Assembly (NCBI GenBank): GCA_951799425.1
Contig: OX637394.1
Coordinates: forward strand, 9,976,501 to 10,040,500
Length of the DNA: 64,000 nucleotides
Direction of reading: 5' to 3'
Source: Ilex aquifolium
Taxonomy: Eukaryota > Streptophyta > Magnoliopsida > Aquifoliales > Aquifoliaceae
Shown: one piece after another, positions 1 to 11,335 of the stretch
Position numbering within the stretch: the stretch's first letter is position 1
Layout of the letters: the number at the start of each line of letters is the position of its first letter
The notes under the pieces: generated by a model
Database searches by the model: none
The model's input: the letters and a program-made list of their open reading frames with translations, nothing else
Told to the model about the DNA's origin: nothing
Position numbers and translations under genes: made by a program

Positions 1-226
1 GCATCTCTAACAAAGTTTTATATTTTAGTTATTCAAAAATACATTTTTTTTTATTTTAGCTATTTATTTTTTCAATACACACTCTAACAAATTTTCTATA
101 TTTTAATTACTTCTTTTAAATATTACTTTTCATATTTTGTACCTTTGTTGAAAATGTTGAAGGGAGAGAGGAATAACTAAATTTTAATTATTTTGGAATT
201 TTAACTATTCTGTTGGATCGTCTTCT
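1..226. mobile_element. Partial MITE cut by the window edge
   Basis: The AT-rich block opens with GCATCTCTAACAAAGTTTTA and carries ACAAATTTTCTATATTTTAA, a TTACTTCTTTTAAATATTAC segment and a purine-rich AGGGAGAGAGG tract. The same order of motifs occurs in the element at 23.32-23.73 kb, so the two look like copies of one non-autonomous family. The left end lies at or beyond the window border, so the target duplication cannot be checked. Confidence 0.5.
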
Positions 227-659
227 TGTTTTAAACTAAGGTTGCTTCTAATTATAAAACCCAGTATGTGAACTTCTGACCCAATTCATCGCTGGACTAG
301 GTTAAAAGTCCAATTGTAGTTGGGCCTCATACACTAAACCATGATTGCCTCGAGGAAGAACCGCATCGATGGGTCGTTAATCGAATAACAACAATGCATT
401 AATTAAGATCATGCAATATTAGAGTTCCTTATAGATTGTCATGGTCATCTGCACTCCAATGTAGTTTTGCAATTGGTCATATGAATTACTCAACACCTCC
501 TTGATAATTATATAAATTACAACTCACTTACACAATGCACTACACAAATCTCACAAGCAGAAACAAAGCAACACCATTGTTACAGGTACACAGAACACTA
601 TAAGCATATGGGCACCTAGTAATAAACCACAGTACAGTAGTATAATAATCCTTATAGAA
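227..659. other. Intergenic; probable 3' flank of the first GH18 gene
   Basis: No coding potential was recognised. Because the neighbouring gene runs on the minus strand, the part nearest 659 should contain its 3'UTR and poly(A) site; AT-rich stretches near 500-530 could serve, but no poly(A) signal is decisive. Confidence 0.4.
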
Positions 660-1571
660 CTAGTGAGACCTTGCCAACAATGCTTGTGATTGCTTCTCAT
701 AACGAAACCCCCTGGCCTTTGAGTCATCTGCAGACCAAACAAAGATGCCATGGAGCTGTTGCTGATTCATGAGCCTATTGCAGGCCGTAAAGAACCCATT
801 TTCCGGCGACAATCCACCGCTTCCGTCGCTTATAAAGCTTGTTAGAACCTTACCCCCATTGTAATTTGTGCTCTGGGTTTTGAAATAACTCAAGAATTGA
901 GACACAGTGGTGCCCTGATCATATGCATAGAACTGAAAATTGACATAGTCTATGAGGTGGCCATAGCTTTTCCACAGAGCCAAATAATGGCTCTGAACTT
1001 GATCATCATCGAATGGAGCTATGGAAGCAAATGAAATCACTCCATTGTTCTTGAGTTTTGTGATAAGCTGCCCAATACACTCGGCAAAGGTCTCAGGATC
1101 AGCACTGAAGTGTTCGTAGTCGATGTCGATTCCGTCGAGGTTGTATTGTTTGATGATATGCGTGAGAGAAGAAACAGCATTGGAAACCCATGAATCGACA
1201 GAGGATGGGTTGAAGTAGGCGTAACCATTGCCAACACTGTCCCCTCCTAGGCTCAATGCCACTTTGACATTCGAATGCTGACTTTTGATAGAAGACACCG
1301 CGGAGGGACTGAGATTATCGGAGTCCCAGAAGACATTGAAATTCCCATTTGTGGGTGAGGGAGATGATGAGGTTGTATAGTCTATGGCAAAGGAGAGAAT
1401 GAAGTGGAATTCAACGTTTGAATTGATTGGGACATCAGAAAATCGGACATTATTGAACTCTGCTCCTATGTATTCTCGAAAGAGGTTTGTGGGTGCAGCT
1501 TGGGCTGATCCATTAGAGAAGATCAGAACTTGAAGAACAGTGATACTGAGAAAAAGCTTAGAGAATTCCAT
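660..1571 (-). CDS. GH18 chitinase 2-like secreted protein, copy 1
   Basis: A single-exon gene of 303 aa. Residues 1-25 form a hydrophobic signal peptide (cleavage likely near AQA/APT), so the protein should be secreted to the apoplast or vacuole. The rest is one GH18 TIM barrel of the tulip-chitinase-2/narbonin type. It has the SxGG motif (SLGG, about 107-110) and the catalytic DxxDxDxE signature D146-G-I-D149-I-D151-Y-E153, with the proton-donor Glu intact. FREYIGAE near the mature N-terminus and W-S-A-D-D near the C-terminus are shared by all four copies in the window. There is no chitin-binding domain. Hydrolysis of beta-1,4-GlcNAc polymers is expected from the family, but narbonin-like members can be inactive storage proteins, so activity is inferred. 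The ATG follows a TATA box by about 62 bp. It is closely similar to the copy at 3.6-4.5 kb, including an identical run of about 50 nt. Confidence 0.93.
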   Translation of the reverse strand: MEFSKLFLSITVLQVLIFSNGSAQAAPTNLFREYIGAEFNNVRFSDVPINSNVEFHFILSFAIDYTTSSSPSPTNGNFNVFWDSDNLSPSAVSSIKSQHSNVKVALSLGGDSVGNGYAYFNPSSVDSWVSNAVSSLTHIIKQYNLDGIDIDYEHFSADPETFAECIGQLITKLKNNGVISFASIAPFDDDQVQSHYLALWKSYGHLIDYVNFQFYAYDQGTTVSQFLSYFKTQSTNYNGGKVLTSFISDGSGGLSPENGFFTACNRLMNQQQLHGIFVWSADDSKARGFRYEKQSQALLARSH

Positions 1572-1632
1572 GGTGATTAAAGACTATATTTGTGTTGCAG
1601 TCTGTGAAGGAAAGAGGGTATTGCTGGATGTG

Positions 1633-1640
1633 TTTATATA
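1633..1640 (-). promoter_or_regulatory. TATA box of GH18 copy 1
   Basis: TATATAAA on the minus strand, 62-69 bp upstream of the ATG. Transcription would start about 30 bp downstream, leaving a short 5'UTR of roughly 35 nt. Confidence 0.6.
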
Positions 1641-1699
1641 CTGCAATGGCTATGTGGGTGAGGGCCAAAAGGGAATAGAAACCCGACTGCAAATAAAAA

Positions 1700-3051
1700 A
1701 AAATTAAAATACAATACAACATGCCGTAACCGCAATTTGTTTTTAGAGATAGTTCTTCTACGTGAAGTTGATTCAGATAACAATCATAGACATGATGTTT
1801 CGTATAAGATCAACTGAACCAGGTTGATTAGTCTTTTGTTCCTATTCGGGGAAAGATTTCTGACCTCAGGTAGTTAAGATGTAGTTTTCTAATTCCTATT
1901 CTTTTCCCTGTATATTTGAATATTTTCATGTATGCCATGCATTTCTTGGTATTTCATGACAAGAAGAATCCAAAACATAGTCCGTTTGACAGTGGGGAAA
2001 AGGTACGTGGAAGAGACGGCAATCCTTGGCGCTATTCATCGCTGTGGAGTGGGTGATCGATCATACATGAGTAGTTGATACTGTTAGGTCTGATTCCATG
2101 CTTCTTGGCCAAGTTCAGAAGAACAGGATAAAAAATATGAATTAAATAATGTGATATTATTATAATGACGTTATTAATCATATTTTTACACATTAAAAAT
2201 TATTATTATTTTTGTTATGATAATATCACACATTAAAAATTATAATTCCATGCTTCTCGGTATTAAATGTCACGATTGCCGTATTAGATTGACACAATCT
2301 CTTGGCACAAAATAAGATACGGCAAGAGCCTCTTCGTTTCACCTTCTTTTTTTGGTGATGGGGTAACTTGAAATTTAGATACCTCATTGCACTTATTGAA
2401 TTGAAAGTTCAATAACTAACGCACTAGCACTATTGAATAAATTGTTTATCAGACATAGCCGCTAAGCAACGTAATATTTTCACAAATTAAAGGAGATTTA
2501 ATTTATAAACCGAAGGGGTGGGGGTGGGGGTGGGGGTGGGGGTGGGGGGGTTGTTGCCCATTCCAAATAAAATACAAAACGAGACGAGGGGTTCAACCCC
2601 TCTACTGTTAACTTTTAATAAGAGAGGTATTGTTAAGTAAAATAACGTCGTTTTGAATAAAACAAAATGATTCTATACAATATCATTTAGTCTAACACCT
2701 TTGTTGTAGTAGAGGATCCTTGCCTGCCATGAGACCCGCACACTCAAGAAAATTAAATAGATTTGAAACGGAACAAAAATTATTCTTGGGCTCTTGGCCT
2801 AAAGTAGAATACAAAACTTCAACGGGTGTATATAGTAGTTCACCAATGTGAGCTCATTAAATGAAAATGTGAAAAAAAAAGTGTTGAGCTACTAATCTTA
2901 GACTACCATGTGAAAGTTTGAAAGAAAACAAAGCCAATCTTAGACTTTTGATGCCAATAGACACCAATGAAAATGCATCAATTAGCACGAATTTGGCCTT
3001 TTATCTCACCATGTTTGACTTTGACAATCATTTCCGATCAATGCTCACAAT
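1700..3051. other. Intergenic between GH18 copies 1 and 2
   Basis: No gene seen. It holds a small AT-rich inverted repeat (arms near 2148-2160 and 2221-2233, core TGATATTAT/ATAATATCA), the G-rich hexamer tract at 2.5 kb, and AT-rich spacer. Confidence 0.5.
2515..2550 (+). repeat. (GGGGGT)n G-rich microsatellite
   Basis: Five consecutive G5T-like units end in a longer G run on the plus strand. The spacing of G runs by single T is typical of sequences that can fold into G-quadruplexes. Confidence 0.9.
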
Positions 3052-3266
3052 TAGGTGTGTTAATTCGGGTCATGTCGTGTGACTTATGTGTTTCGTATTT
3101 TTGTACCGTGTCATTATTATTTGTGTCATGTTCATATCAAGACCCATAAAAAAAAATCTATTTAGTGTATTCTAAGTGTCAAAAAATTAATCTAAATTAT
3201 TTATTATGCATATTTAATAATCGTGTCGTATCAGGTTCAGGTCAACAGATCAGAGTTAAAACCCTA
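3052..3266. mobile_element. 215-bp non-autonomous hAT element
   Basis: It starts TAGGTGTG and ends ACCCTA, and is flanked by a perfect 8-bp duplication CTCACAAT (3044-3051 and 3267-3274). The interior has GGTCATGTCGTG-like text and a terminal ATCGTGTCG...CAACAGATCAGAG segment. The element at 31081-31295 has the same length and interior order, so both belong to one family. An 8-bp duplication is the hAT hallmark. No transposase is encoded. Confidence 0.85.
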
Positions 3267-3598
3267 CTCACAATGATCTTGTTTGTTTGTCTATGAAGAA
3301 AGAAACCAAGTTCCAATTGCTCTTGCTCTGGATGTTAACTTACATGGTTCATGGTTGATTGCACCAGGAAAAAAATTGAGGTGTCTTAGGAATTTGGTTT
3401 GGAAACACAAGAAAACAGTAGAGACACTCACCAAATTCCTTTTAGGATTAGCAGAAATATATGATAAAACTCTTACTAACAGAGATAGCACCAAAATACA
3501 TAGGATATGCAATTACATTATATATTGGACCTATATATTCAACCCCAATGGTCTTGTCTTGTGTAGCACAAAACACTAAACATTTTAAAGCTGAAATG

Positions 3599-4513
3599 CT
3601 AGTGGGATATTGCTAATAGTGCTTGTGATTGCTTTTCATATCTAAAACCTCCGGCCATGGAATCATCAGCTGACCAAACGAAGATACCATGAAGGTTTTT
3701 CTCACTTTTGAGCCTATTGCAGGCGGTGAAGAAGCCATCTGCCGGAGATAACCCGCCACTGCCATCGCTGCTGAAGCTCGCCAAGATCTTACCCCCTCGG
3801 TAATTTGAGCTTTGAGTCTCAAAGTAATTCATAAACTGAGACACAGTGGTACCCTCATCATAAGCGTAAAATTGGAAGTTCACATAGTCTATGAGATGTC
3901 CATAACTCTTCCAAAGTGCCAAGTAATGGCTCTGGACTTGATCATCGTCGAATGGAGCTATGGAAGCAAATGAGATAACACCATTGTTCTTGAGTCTTGT
4001 TATAAGCTTCCCAATACACTCAGCAAAGGTATCAGGATCAGCATTGAAGTGCTCGTAGTCGATGTCAATTCCATCCAAATTGTACTGTTTGATGATATGC
4101 GTGAGAGAAGAAACAGCATTGGAAACCCATGAATCTACCGAGGATGGGTTGAAGTAGGCGTAACCATCACCAACACTGTCCCCTCCTAGGCTCAATGCTA
4201 CTTTGACATTCGAATGCTTACTTTTAATCGCGGAGACTTGAGGAGGGCTGAGATTATCCGAGTCCCAGAATATGTTGAATTGTCCATTGGTTGGAGAGGG
4301 AGAAGACGAGGTGGTGTAATCAATGGCGAAAGCGAGGATGAAGTGAAATTCAACATTGGGGTTGATGGGTAAATCTGAAAATTTGACATTGTTGAACTCT
4401 GCACCAATGTATTCTCGGAAGAGGTTTGAGTTTGTCGGGGCAGCTTGAATTGATGGTACCATGAAGAGAGCTTGAACAATGGCAAGTGTGATGAAAAACT
4501 TAGAGAACTCCAT
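3599..4513 (-). CDS. GH18 chitinase 2-like secreted protein, copy 2
   Basis: A single-exon gene of 304 aa, second of the tandem cluster. The frame is open further upstream to 4600, but I take the ATG at 4513: it begins a good signal peptide (MEFSKFF..., cleavage near IQA/APT), aligns with copy 1, and lies downstream of a TATA box at 4575-4586, which the longer start would place inside the coding region. The GH18 barrel has SLGG (about 108-111) and an intact catalytic signature D147-x-x-D150-x-D152-x-E154. It differs from copy 1 mainly in the signal peptide, loops and C-terminal third. Expected role: secreted chitinase or chitinase-like storage or defence protein; catalysis is inferred from family residues only. 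Compact single-domain form, no lectin domain. Confidence 0.93.
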   Translation of the reverse strand: MEFSKFFITLAIVQALFMVPSIQAAPTNSNLFREYIGAEFNNVKFSDLPINPNVEFHFILAFAIDYTTSSSPSPTNGQFNIFWDSDNLSPPQVSAIKSKHSNVKVALSLGGDSVGDGYAYFNPSSVDSWVSNAVSSLTHIIKQYNLDGIDIDYEHFNADPDTFAECIGKLITRLKNNGVISFASIAPFDDDQVQSHYLALWKSYGHLIDYVNFQFYAYDEGTTVSQFMNYFETQSSNYRGGKILASFSSDGSGGLSPADGFFTACNRLKSEKNLHGIFVWSADDSMAGGFRYEKQSQALLAISH

Positions 4514-4574
4514 TATAGTTGAAAAGGGTAAGATTGTGTTGAAGTCTTTGGGAGGAAGAAGTAGCAGCATGAGA

Positions 4575-4586
4575 CTATATATATAC
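4575..4586 (-). promoter_or_regulatory. TATA box of GH18 copy 2
   Basis: TATATATA on the minus strand, about 62-73 bp upstream of the chosen ATG, the same spacing as in copy 1. This position argues against the longer open frame starting at 4600. Confidence 0.6.
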
Positions 4587-4619
4587 ACTAATCTGTCCAT
4601 GAAGATGTTGGCATTTGAG

Positions 4620-5235
4620 AAAATAAAGAATTAGTGAAGTGATGGCTGCTTTTGTGTGCCGTTGCGGTTGCAACATGATATTTTGATCCAATTCAAATAA
4701 AAAAAATTGATATTTTGATGTCGCATTGCCGTAGTAAAACAACAATTGTTGTGTTCCTTTTGCAGAAAAATAAAGAAAACTTCATCTTTACTTCTCTTTT
4801 GTTGTTTCATGTTGCTTATTTCTTTCCCTTATTAGTTATCATGTATGCATAATAGACATGTTTAATATTTTCATTGTGTTTTTATTTAAAGGTGCATTAG
4901 TTTTATAACTTTTGCACTGCTTACTTTTTATTATTAATTGGTGATTATATTTTATGTTTTAAAATATGACCGGTATAATTGTTTAGTCCAACGTTTGATC
5001 AAGTGATTCATTGATCCGATTCTTTTGTCGGGTTAACATTCAAGCTACAATTTTAAGTATTACGATTTCAAAGGCCAGCCCGATTTCTTACTTTGTAAGG
5101 ATTAATAGGCAAAAAAATTGTTTGACTGGCCTGAAGGGCAAAAAAATTCATTACACAAAGGCACACATAAAATGTTGCAATGAATACACACACACACACA
5201 CATACACTCACACACACACACTACATACAATCTGA
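4620..5235. other. Intergenic between GH18 copies 2 and 3
   Basis: AT-rich spacer with no recognised gene. The right end (5185-5221) is a (CA)n microsatellite directly after the stop of copy 3, probably within or beside its 3'UTR. Confidence 0.5.
5185..5221. repeat. (CA)n microsatellite
   Basis: Interrupted CA dinucleotide repeat, lying 15 bp beyond the stop codon of the third GH18 gene. Confidence 0.9.
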
Positions 5236-6448
5236 TCAACCCGACGCCAACAGATCTTGAGAAGCCTTCTCGTATTTGAAGCCACTTTTTGTTGATTCAT
5301 CAGCGGACCACACAAAAATGCCACCAAGTTTCCCTTTCCCCTGCAACTCTTGGCAGGCTTGGAAAAAACCATTGTCAGGGCCTAAGCCACCTCCACCACC
5401 ACTCTCAAAGCTAGCTAAAATCTGACCTCCTCCATAGTTAGAAGCTTGCTCATTAAAATGGCTTACGAACTGCGAAACACCAATCTTATCATAAGCATAG
5501 AATTGGAAGTTCACATAGTCAATGACATGCCCATATTTCCTCCACAAAGCCAAGTAACGACTTTGCACCGCCCCATCGTCGTAGGGAGCAATTGAAGCAA
5601 ATGAAATTGTACCACTTTTCTTGAGTTCTGTTATAAGTTGTCCAATGCATTCTGCGAAGATTTCAGGGTTTGATTTGAAGTGCTCGTAGTCAATATCGAT
5701 GCCATCTAAGTTGTAATGTTTGATCATACTAGTTAGTGAAGAGACCGCGTTTTGGACCCAAGAGTTGATTGATTTTGGTGCAAAAAAGGCTTTGTCTTTG
5801 CCAACACTGTCACCACCCAAGCTGACACCTACCTTGACATTGGCATGATGGTCCTTAATTGAGGCGATTTTGGCTGGACCGAGATGGTTGGTCTCCCAGA
5901 AGACATTGAACTCTCCATTTGTAGGGGATGGATGATTATTATTAGTTGTGTAATCAATAGCAAAAGCCAGGATGAAATGGAATTCAACTTCTGAGTTTAT
6001 TGGCACGTCGGATAACTTGACTGAGGCAGATTCAGCCCCAATGTACTCGCGGAAAAGATTTGAATTGGCAGCTATAGAAACAAGTGAAAGAGTTACTAAC
6101 ATTAGATAAAGAATATGATAATGATCACTACTGTTGATATGGCCTAAGCACAACCCTTTTACATCTAAATCACCATGTTTGTATCATTTTTTTCTAGTTT
6201 GGCAAAACCCATATCTGTATTGGTGATATAGTTATAATAAAGATCAGAAGCAATTAATTGGATGGAAAATTCCTCAAACCCGTAGTAACAACAGTCTCGT
6301 GCATTGTTTCATCTTTTATATCGAATGTTCTATGTGCATATACTTACACTAGAATGGCTACAACTTCTAGTAGAATTTGCTTACCATTGCAAGTGGAGAA
6401 TAAGTGAACAAAGAGGGTGACCAAGAGGGTGCTGTAGCAAAACGTCAT
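5236..6448 (-). CDS. GH18 chitinase 2-like secreted protein, copy 3 (two exons)
   Basis: Exons 6448-6385 and 6071-5236 give 299 aa; the intron 6384-6072 (313 bp) has GTAAGC at the donor and TTTCTATAG at the acceptor. Exon 1 encodes only the signal peptide ([10 protein letters not shown]...), split in codon 22, and exon 2 begins the mature [13 protein letters not shown] block. The main exon is open upstream to 6153 without a normal ATG there, which could mislead annotators. The GH18 barrel has SLGGDS and an intact catalytic signature D144-x-x-D147-x-D149-x-E151. It is more divergent from copies 1 and 2 than they are from each other, and has the glycine-rich GGGGG loop before the final third. 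Copies 1, 2 and 4 have no intron, so intron loss or retroduplication may separate them. Chitinase activity is inferred. Confidence 0.9.
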
Positions 6449-7692
6449 GGCTGCTTTGGTTTGTGGGAGTGATTTAAAGGGTGATGCATATTTAAAGGTA
6501 GTATGAAACATCTTTATTTTCGTCCAAGGATGTTGGCCTGCTCTTGTTCTAATCGTCGAAATGAACTCACTTATTATCCTCGGGGGGTGGTTGGTGTTTA
6601 CCGAAGTATGACTGGATGAAACCGGTATCCTTAAATTAAGATATATGGATGGATAGCACTATTAGCCCATGAATTCAATACGAAATCAACACCATACTGC
6701 CATGTTAATTTCCCGAAGATGATTAGTTCTATGTTGGCAGTGCATAGGGGAAGCTGCATTACGGATGGGACACTTCATCGTCTAGCTGTCTCTGGATTTT
6801 TGCGTTGTTGTTAGCTACTTACGGCAGATTCTGTAAAATACCATAATGTTTCAATCAATCCTCCAAGACTCATAGTATGTAACTAACTCTAGTTGTTAAT
6901 CGGCGTCTCTTCCAGCTACGAATATTCAGATTTAACTTCATTTGTGCAAAGTATTATAATCATCAAAAAACTCTGTAGCTGCAGTAGTAGCAGTAATACA
7001 TAAACTGCAAAGTTACCCAAATGACTAACCACAATGGAGTTTTAACTCTTATTTAGTTTCGGCTCATCGGGATACGAATAGGCAAAAGAAATTTTTTTTT
7101 CATTTGTTGATTATTCCGATAAATACAGTAACTTGCAAAAGAGGACTATCCAATAGAAAGAGTAAGGACAATTAGACTAACTGCTAATCAGAAGGGGTTT
7201 TCATTTAGTCCCAAAAACAAGAATATGCGTTTCTCCACGACTATCTATCAACTGCATTCCAACAACTCGTCTTGGTTTTGGGTCAGTCATGAGATCAAAA
7301 ATTTTATCTGCACGAGTAATGGTATCACATTATGAAATTTTGTACAGAATTATATTATTCTACTTTACCTATTAGTGTGCACAGTGGTCGTACTTGTTTC
7401 CACAAGCAGTTTTAAGGGTCATGTGAACTGAGAGTGGGACAAATAAAAGTGACCTTTGAGTTGAAGGCTCTGCATTTTGTCTCATTGCTCAGAGTAAGGT
7501 GGTTGAATATGGATGCCCATGGCCTCTCATTCATGCTAAGTCTTATCAGTTCTCCAATAGAAGGCCTACTATCCAACGAGTTAACACATTTAATATTAGG
7601 TTTGTTTTTATTTACCCTAAAAAAATATTAGGTTCGAATCAAATTTTAACTCATCTAAATTTAAATTTAATTGATATCATATATATAAATCC
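6449..7692. other. Intergenic upstream of GH18 copy 3
   Basis: Promoter side of copy 3. A TATA-like TTTAAATA lies near 6488-6495 on the minus strand, about 40 bp before the ATG. Beyond this I see only unique AT-rich sequence and no credible coding region. Confidence 0.4.
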
Positions 7693-7948
7693 CGGATTTG
7701 ACTACGGTACTCAAAAAAAATATATCCAAAATTTACTACTTCATTGTGTGTTTTTATATTTTTTATGGGTCATTTTACAACTAAAAAAATTAATACTTTT
7801 GTGGGTGATTTACCACTGTTGTGAGCGTGTTTACCATTGATGTGGTAACTATTTTTACCACTTTTCTTTTATACAAAAAAAAATATCACTTTTGTGGGTG
7901 ATTTATTACATTTGTTGATGTTTTTACCACTGTTGAGTTAATTATTTC

Positions 7949-8549
7949 TGATGATGAACAAATTGGGTTTGTACACCACATGTCAGATGAACAGTAATAA
8001 ATACTGTAATTAAGAAGTAAGAGATAGAGACAAGAGCAAGACAAGGTTTATAGTGGTTCGGTCAACGTGACATACGTCCACTTTGAATGACTAGGGTCGC
8101 CGGGTATTTTATTACTTCAAGTGAATAGGGAGAGCAGGGAATTACAAGTTAGGAGAGATAAGAGAGAGTTGTGCTCTACTGAGTATGATCTGTCCCCCAA
8201 GTGTTAGTGGGGCTTACAATTTATAGTCGTCCCCTAACAGATTGGGGTGACTTAATAGTAACTAAATAGCTATTCTGGTAGAGCTGGCGACCTCTTCTCA
8301 ACATGCGAGACAATTGCGATGCTCTCCATGAGATTCGGTCAAATGATAGGGTGAGGGTTAATTCTTTCCAAGGCGGCGAGGATGAGGCTCTTTGATGACC
8401 ATGCACACTCCTTGGTGATGTAGGCCCTTGAACCTGATGAGCTTGACCGGGCGTAGACCACATTAGGCTTGCTGGGTCTTTACAAGCTTGAGCTCTTAAT
8501 TAAGATTGAACTTTCAATATGAATTGAGCCATTTGGGTCTGGTCCATCA
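7949..8549. mobile_element. Solo LTR, 601 bp
   Basis: It begins TGATG and ends CATCA, and is flanked by a perfect 5-bp duplication ATTTC (7944-7948 and 8550-8554). These are the marks of an LTR retrotransposon reduced to one LTR. No coding region or second LTR is adjacent. The superfamily (Copia or Gypsy) cannot be told. Confidence 0.82.
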
Positions 8550-8611
8550 ATTTCTACCACTTTTTTTTAGCACCACAATAATAATAAAAATATCCACAAA
8601 TGTAATGAATG

Positions 8612-9247
8612 TAGGGGTGACAATTTTTGATACGACACGATAACTCGACACGAACACGACACGAATAAATGAGTTTGGGTTGACTATTTTTTGGTACAAA
8701 CTCGTGTATGACACAACCCGTCAACACGAAGTGTTAATGGGTCGTGTTCGGGTTCAACCAGCTTAACCCGAATTAACCCGTCAACACGAAGTTTTTAACT
8801 CGAAGGAGATTGACCTGACTTTTTCATTGCATGTATGAGTTTTCATGTTCTGATGACTTATTTTTTTCCATTACTTCTGATGTTTAATTTGGTTGCGCGA
8901 TGTACGATTAGGATGTTTAATTAATATTATAGAAATAAAATATTAATTATTTTCAACTGTTTATCAAGTACTGACATAATTATTGTATAAAAAAAATATT
9001 ATTACTCATTATTATTATTAAGTTAATTTTTAGTTTGTAGAAAAAGTATGAGGAGAGATTCAATTAAGTGAAATAAAATCTTAGCGTTAAATTTTTTATT
9101 CAAAGTTTATGTGGGTCAACACGAATACGACACGAAAATAAACAGGTCAACTCGACACGACACGATTAGTTAAATGGGTTGAGTTAGGGTTGACTAATGT
9201 TCGACACGACATGAACCCGACACAACACGACTCGATTGCCACCCTTA
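8612..9247. mobile_element. 636-bp non-autonomous hAT element
   Basis: The ends are TAGGGGTGACAA and TTGCCACCCTTA (inverted repeat with mismatches), flanked by a perfect 8-bp duplication AATGAATG (604-611 and 9248-9255 in the 8.6-9.3 kb region). Many CGACACGA/TCGTGTCG repeats fill the subterminal regions, which is typical of transposase-binding regions in hAT derivatives. The core around 8850-9080 is AT-rich and non-coding. Confidence 0.9.
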
Positions 9248-9280
9248 AATGAATGTCTAAATTTTGGTAGCGTAAACAAC

Positions 9281-10920
9281 TCCATAAATCCAAGGGCAGG
9301 CCATGAAACAGCTATAAAATTGCTCTATTTGGTTCAAGTGGTGGAATTAGTCTTTATTTATGGAGGATAAGATTATGTGTATTTAACTTTTTTTTTTTTT
9401 GAACCTATAATGGCGGGTACAATATTAATTGTACACTTGGCTGCCTATTTTTCACGTTGAATTTCGTAAAATTTAATATAATGAATTCGAATTGAAATTC
9501 AAATTAAGTTAGGTTAATCAGCTAAAAAATTAATTCATATACAACTACTTTTATTTTGATTGAAATTTAAATCAAAAGTCGATATGGCCATAAGTGTGCC
9601 TAACTATACTTAACTCGTTTATAGTAATTCATGTTACATATAAACCATTTCTAACAGATTTAGAACTAGGTAATTGAACTGTTGATTGGTCAACTAGTCA
9701 AGCTCGACAATCTATGTAACTACGATCCACATTATGTTTGTATCCCAAATGTGCATTCCAAATCAATAAGGATGGTTGGATCAGTGGGTCCCAATTAAAA
9801 AAGTTGATAGGACCCACTCATCTAATGGTTCTCATTTATTTGAGATGCAAATTTAGATTACAAGTTTGAGTTAGATAGTATTTCCCATTATAATATCCTT
9901 ATTTTTCGTTTTCTCAACATTCACCTATTGTACCCTTATTTTTTTTGTCGGCCCAATGGGCTGGGTTGCCGAATAACCTTATCATTAGCAAATACACCCA
10001 CTTGTTGAAGCTAGTGGGCCCAAAAAATATGACCCATGGCCCTACTTGTTGATTTATTGGGCTGTTTCATAAACCGTCGTGCAGGTTGTCCCAACCCATG
10101 ACCCGATGGTCCACCGGTTTAACTTGGTAACTGGGGGCCATTGGTCTGGTCATTTGCCCACTGTTGTAAACTTGTAATTGTTGTTAGACAAAAATAGTTT
10201 TTTGGGTATAAAAAATAATTTTTGCCCGCCTTTTAAAATGAGAAACACTCATTAGTTTGAGTAAAGTTTTATGGATTCGTGTTTTATTATGTTAAGAGAA
10301 TAACGTAATATATCATTTTTTCCAATTGGGCAAAAAGACGAATGAAAAAAATAAATTCCAAAGTGACTTATTTACGATGTGAAAATAGGGATTGTGACAT
10401 GTAAGATTTAACACTAATCTTACATTGATAAAAAAAACTTTTGGTAAGTATATATATATCTCAAGTTGGCTCTAAATGCCCCCCACTTTAATTTGTGGAT
10501 GGGAGAGGACCTGAATGGATTCAACCATACACATGCATCGTCATCAGGTCGCGCTCAAGCTCGTGTACAATTATAATTGTGGTTCAGATATAATCTTTTC
10601 TTTTAAGATAAAATTAATTTGCTAAATAGATTCTTAATTTCTTACTCAATTTTTAATTCAAAATTCCGAGCAATCACATTTGCATCTATAAATAACAAAA
10701 AATCATTCTGCATAATTTTTTTTTAACAAAATTCATGATTATCAGAGTCATTACAGTATCCATTTTCGAGAGTATAAAAACACGTTATTGATTCGATGTG
10801 CACACAGATTGCAGTGTGTGTTGTCATTGTATACTGGGAGAGAGACACTCAATAATCCACAAACACGGAAGTATAGACAAAATCTGATTTAAGAACATAA
10901 TCAAAATTTTTAAATAGTTC
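9281..10920. other. Intergenic, no gene
   Basis: AT-rich spacer. Around 9733-9885 there is text similar to the MITE at 32.88-33.03 kb (GGATCAGTGGGTCCCA, AAAAAAGTTGATAGGACCCA, GAGATGCAAATTTAGATTAC), probably a diverged copy. Nothing else was recognised. Confidence 0.45.
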
Positions 10921-11269
10921 GGGCGTGTTTGGTTTGTGTTTCGAAAACTGTTTTTTGTTCTCAAAATTTCAAAAACACTCAAAACCTGTTTGTTTAGCTT
11001 TTTTGTTCTCCAAATTTTAGAAAATTTTGAGAATTGAGTCAAATAAACAGAAAACAGGTCTAGCTTGTTTTCGGAGTTTTCTTTGAAAATTTTGAAAACA
11101 AGGAGAACAATTTTGAACTTTAATGAGGTCTGCCCTTCGAGTCTCCTTAGGAGCAAATTTTTTCATTCTTTTTTTTTTACTTCTTCCTCTCTCTCATAAT
11201 ATATAATATATATAATAGATATTATAATATAATATATAAATATTATATTATATAATATTATTAAAATTC

Positions 11270-11335
<66 letters not shown>

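Larger units (their letters stand above)
7693..9280. mobile_element. Foldback element of the TACGGTAC family, carrying two insertions
   Basis: The left end reads GACTACGGTACTCAAAAAAA and the right end GGTAGCGTAAAC, an imperfect inverted repeat. The interior alternates TTTACCAC and GTGGTGATT-type words, like the copies at 23.94, 49.71 and 50.34 kb. It is interrupted by a solo LTR (7949-8549) and a hAT element (8612-9247). Boundaries are approximate because both ends are diverged. Confidence 0.5.

Noticed and set aside
4514-4600. Longer N-terminus for GH18 copy 2 from 4600
   Set aside because: The upstream codons overlap the TATA box and the extension is unlike the paralogues; the ATG at 4513 starts a proper signal peptide.
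6072-6153. Start of GH18 copy 3 inside the intron at 6153
   Set aside because: The codon there is TTG, and a spliced upstream exon with ATG and a good leader fits better.
10824-11156. 110-codon minus-strand open frame
   Set aside because: Made of the terminal repeat region of the 10.9-11.9 kb element (FKIF, FSKF words from AAAATTTT repeats), not a protein gene.
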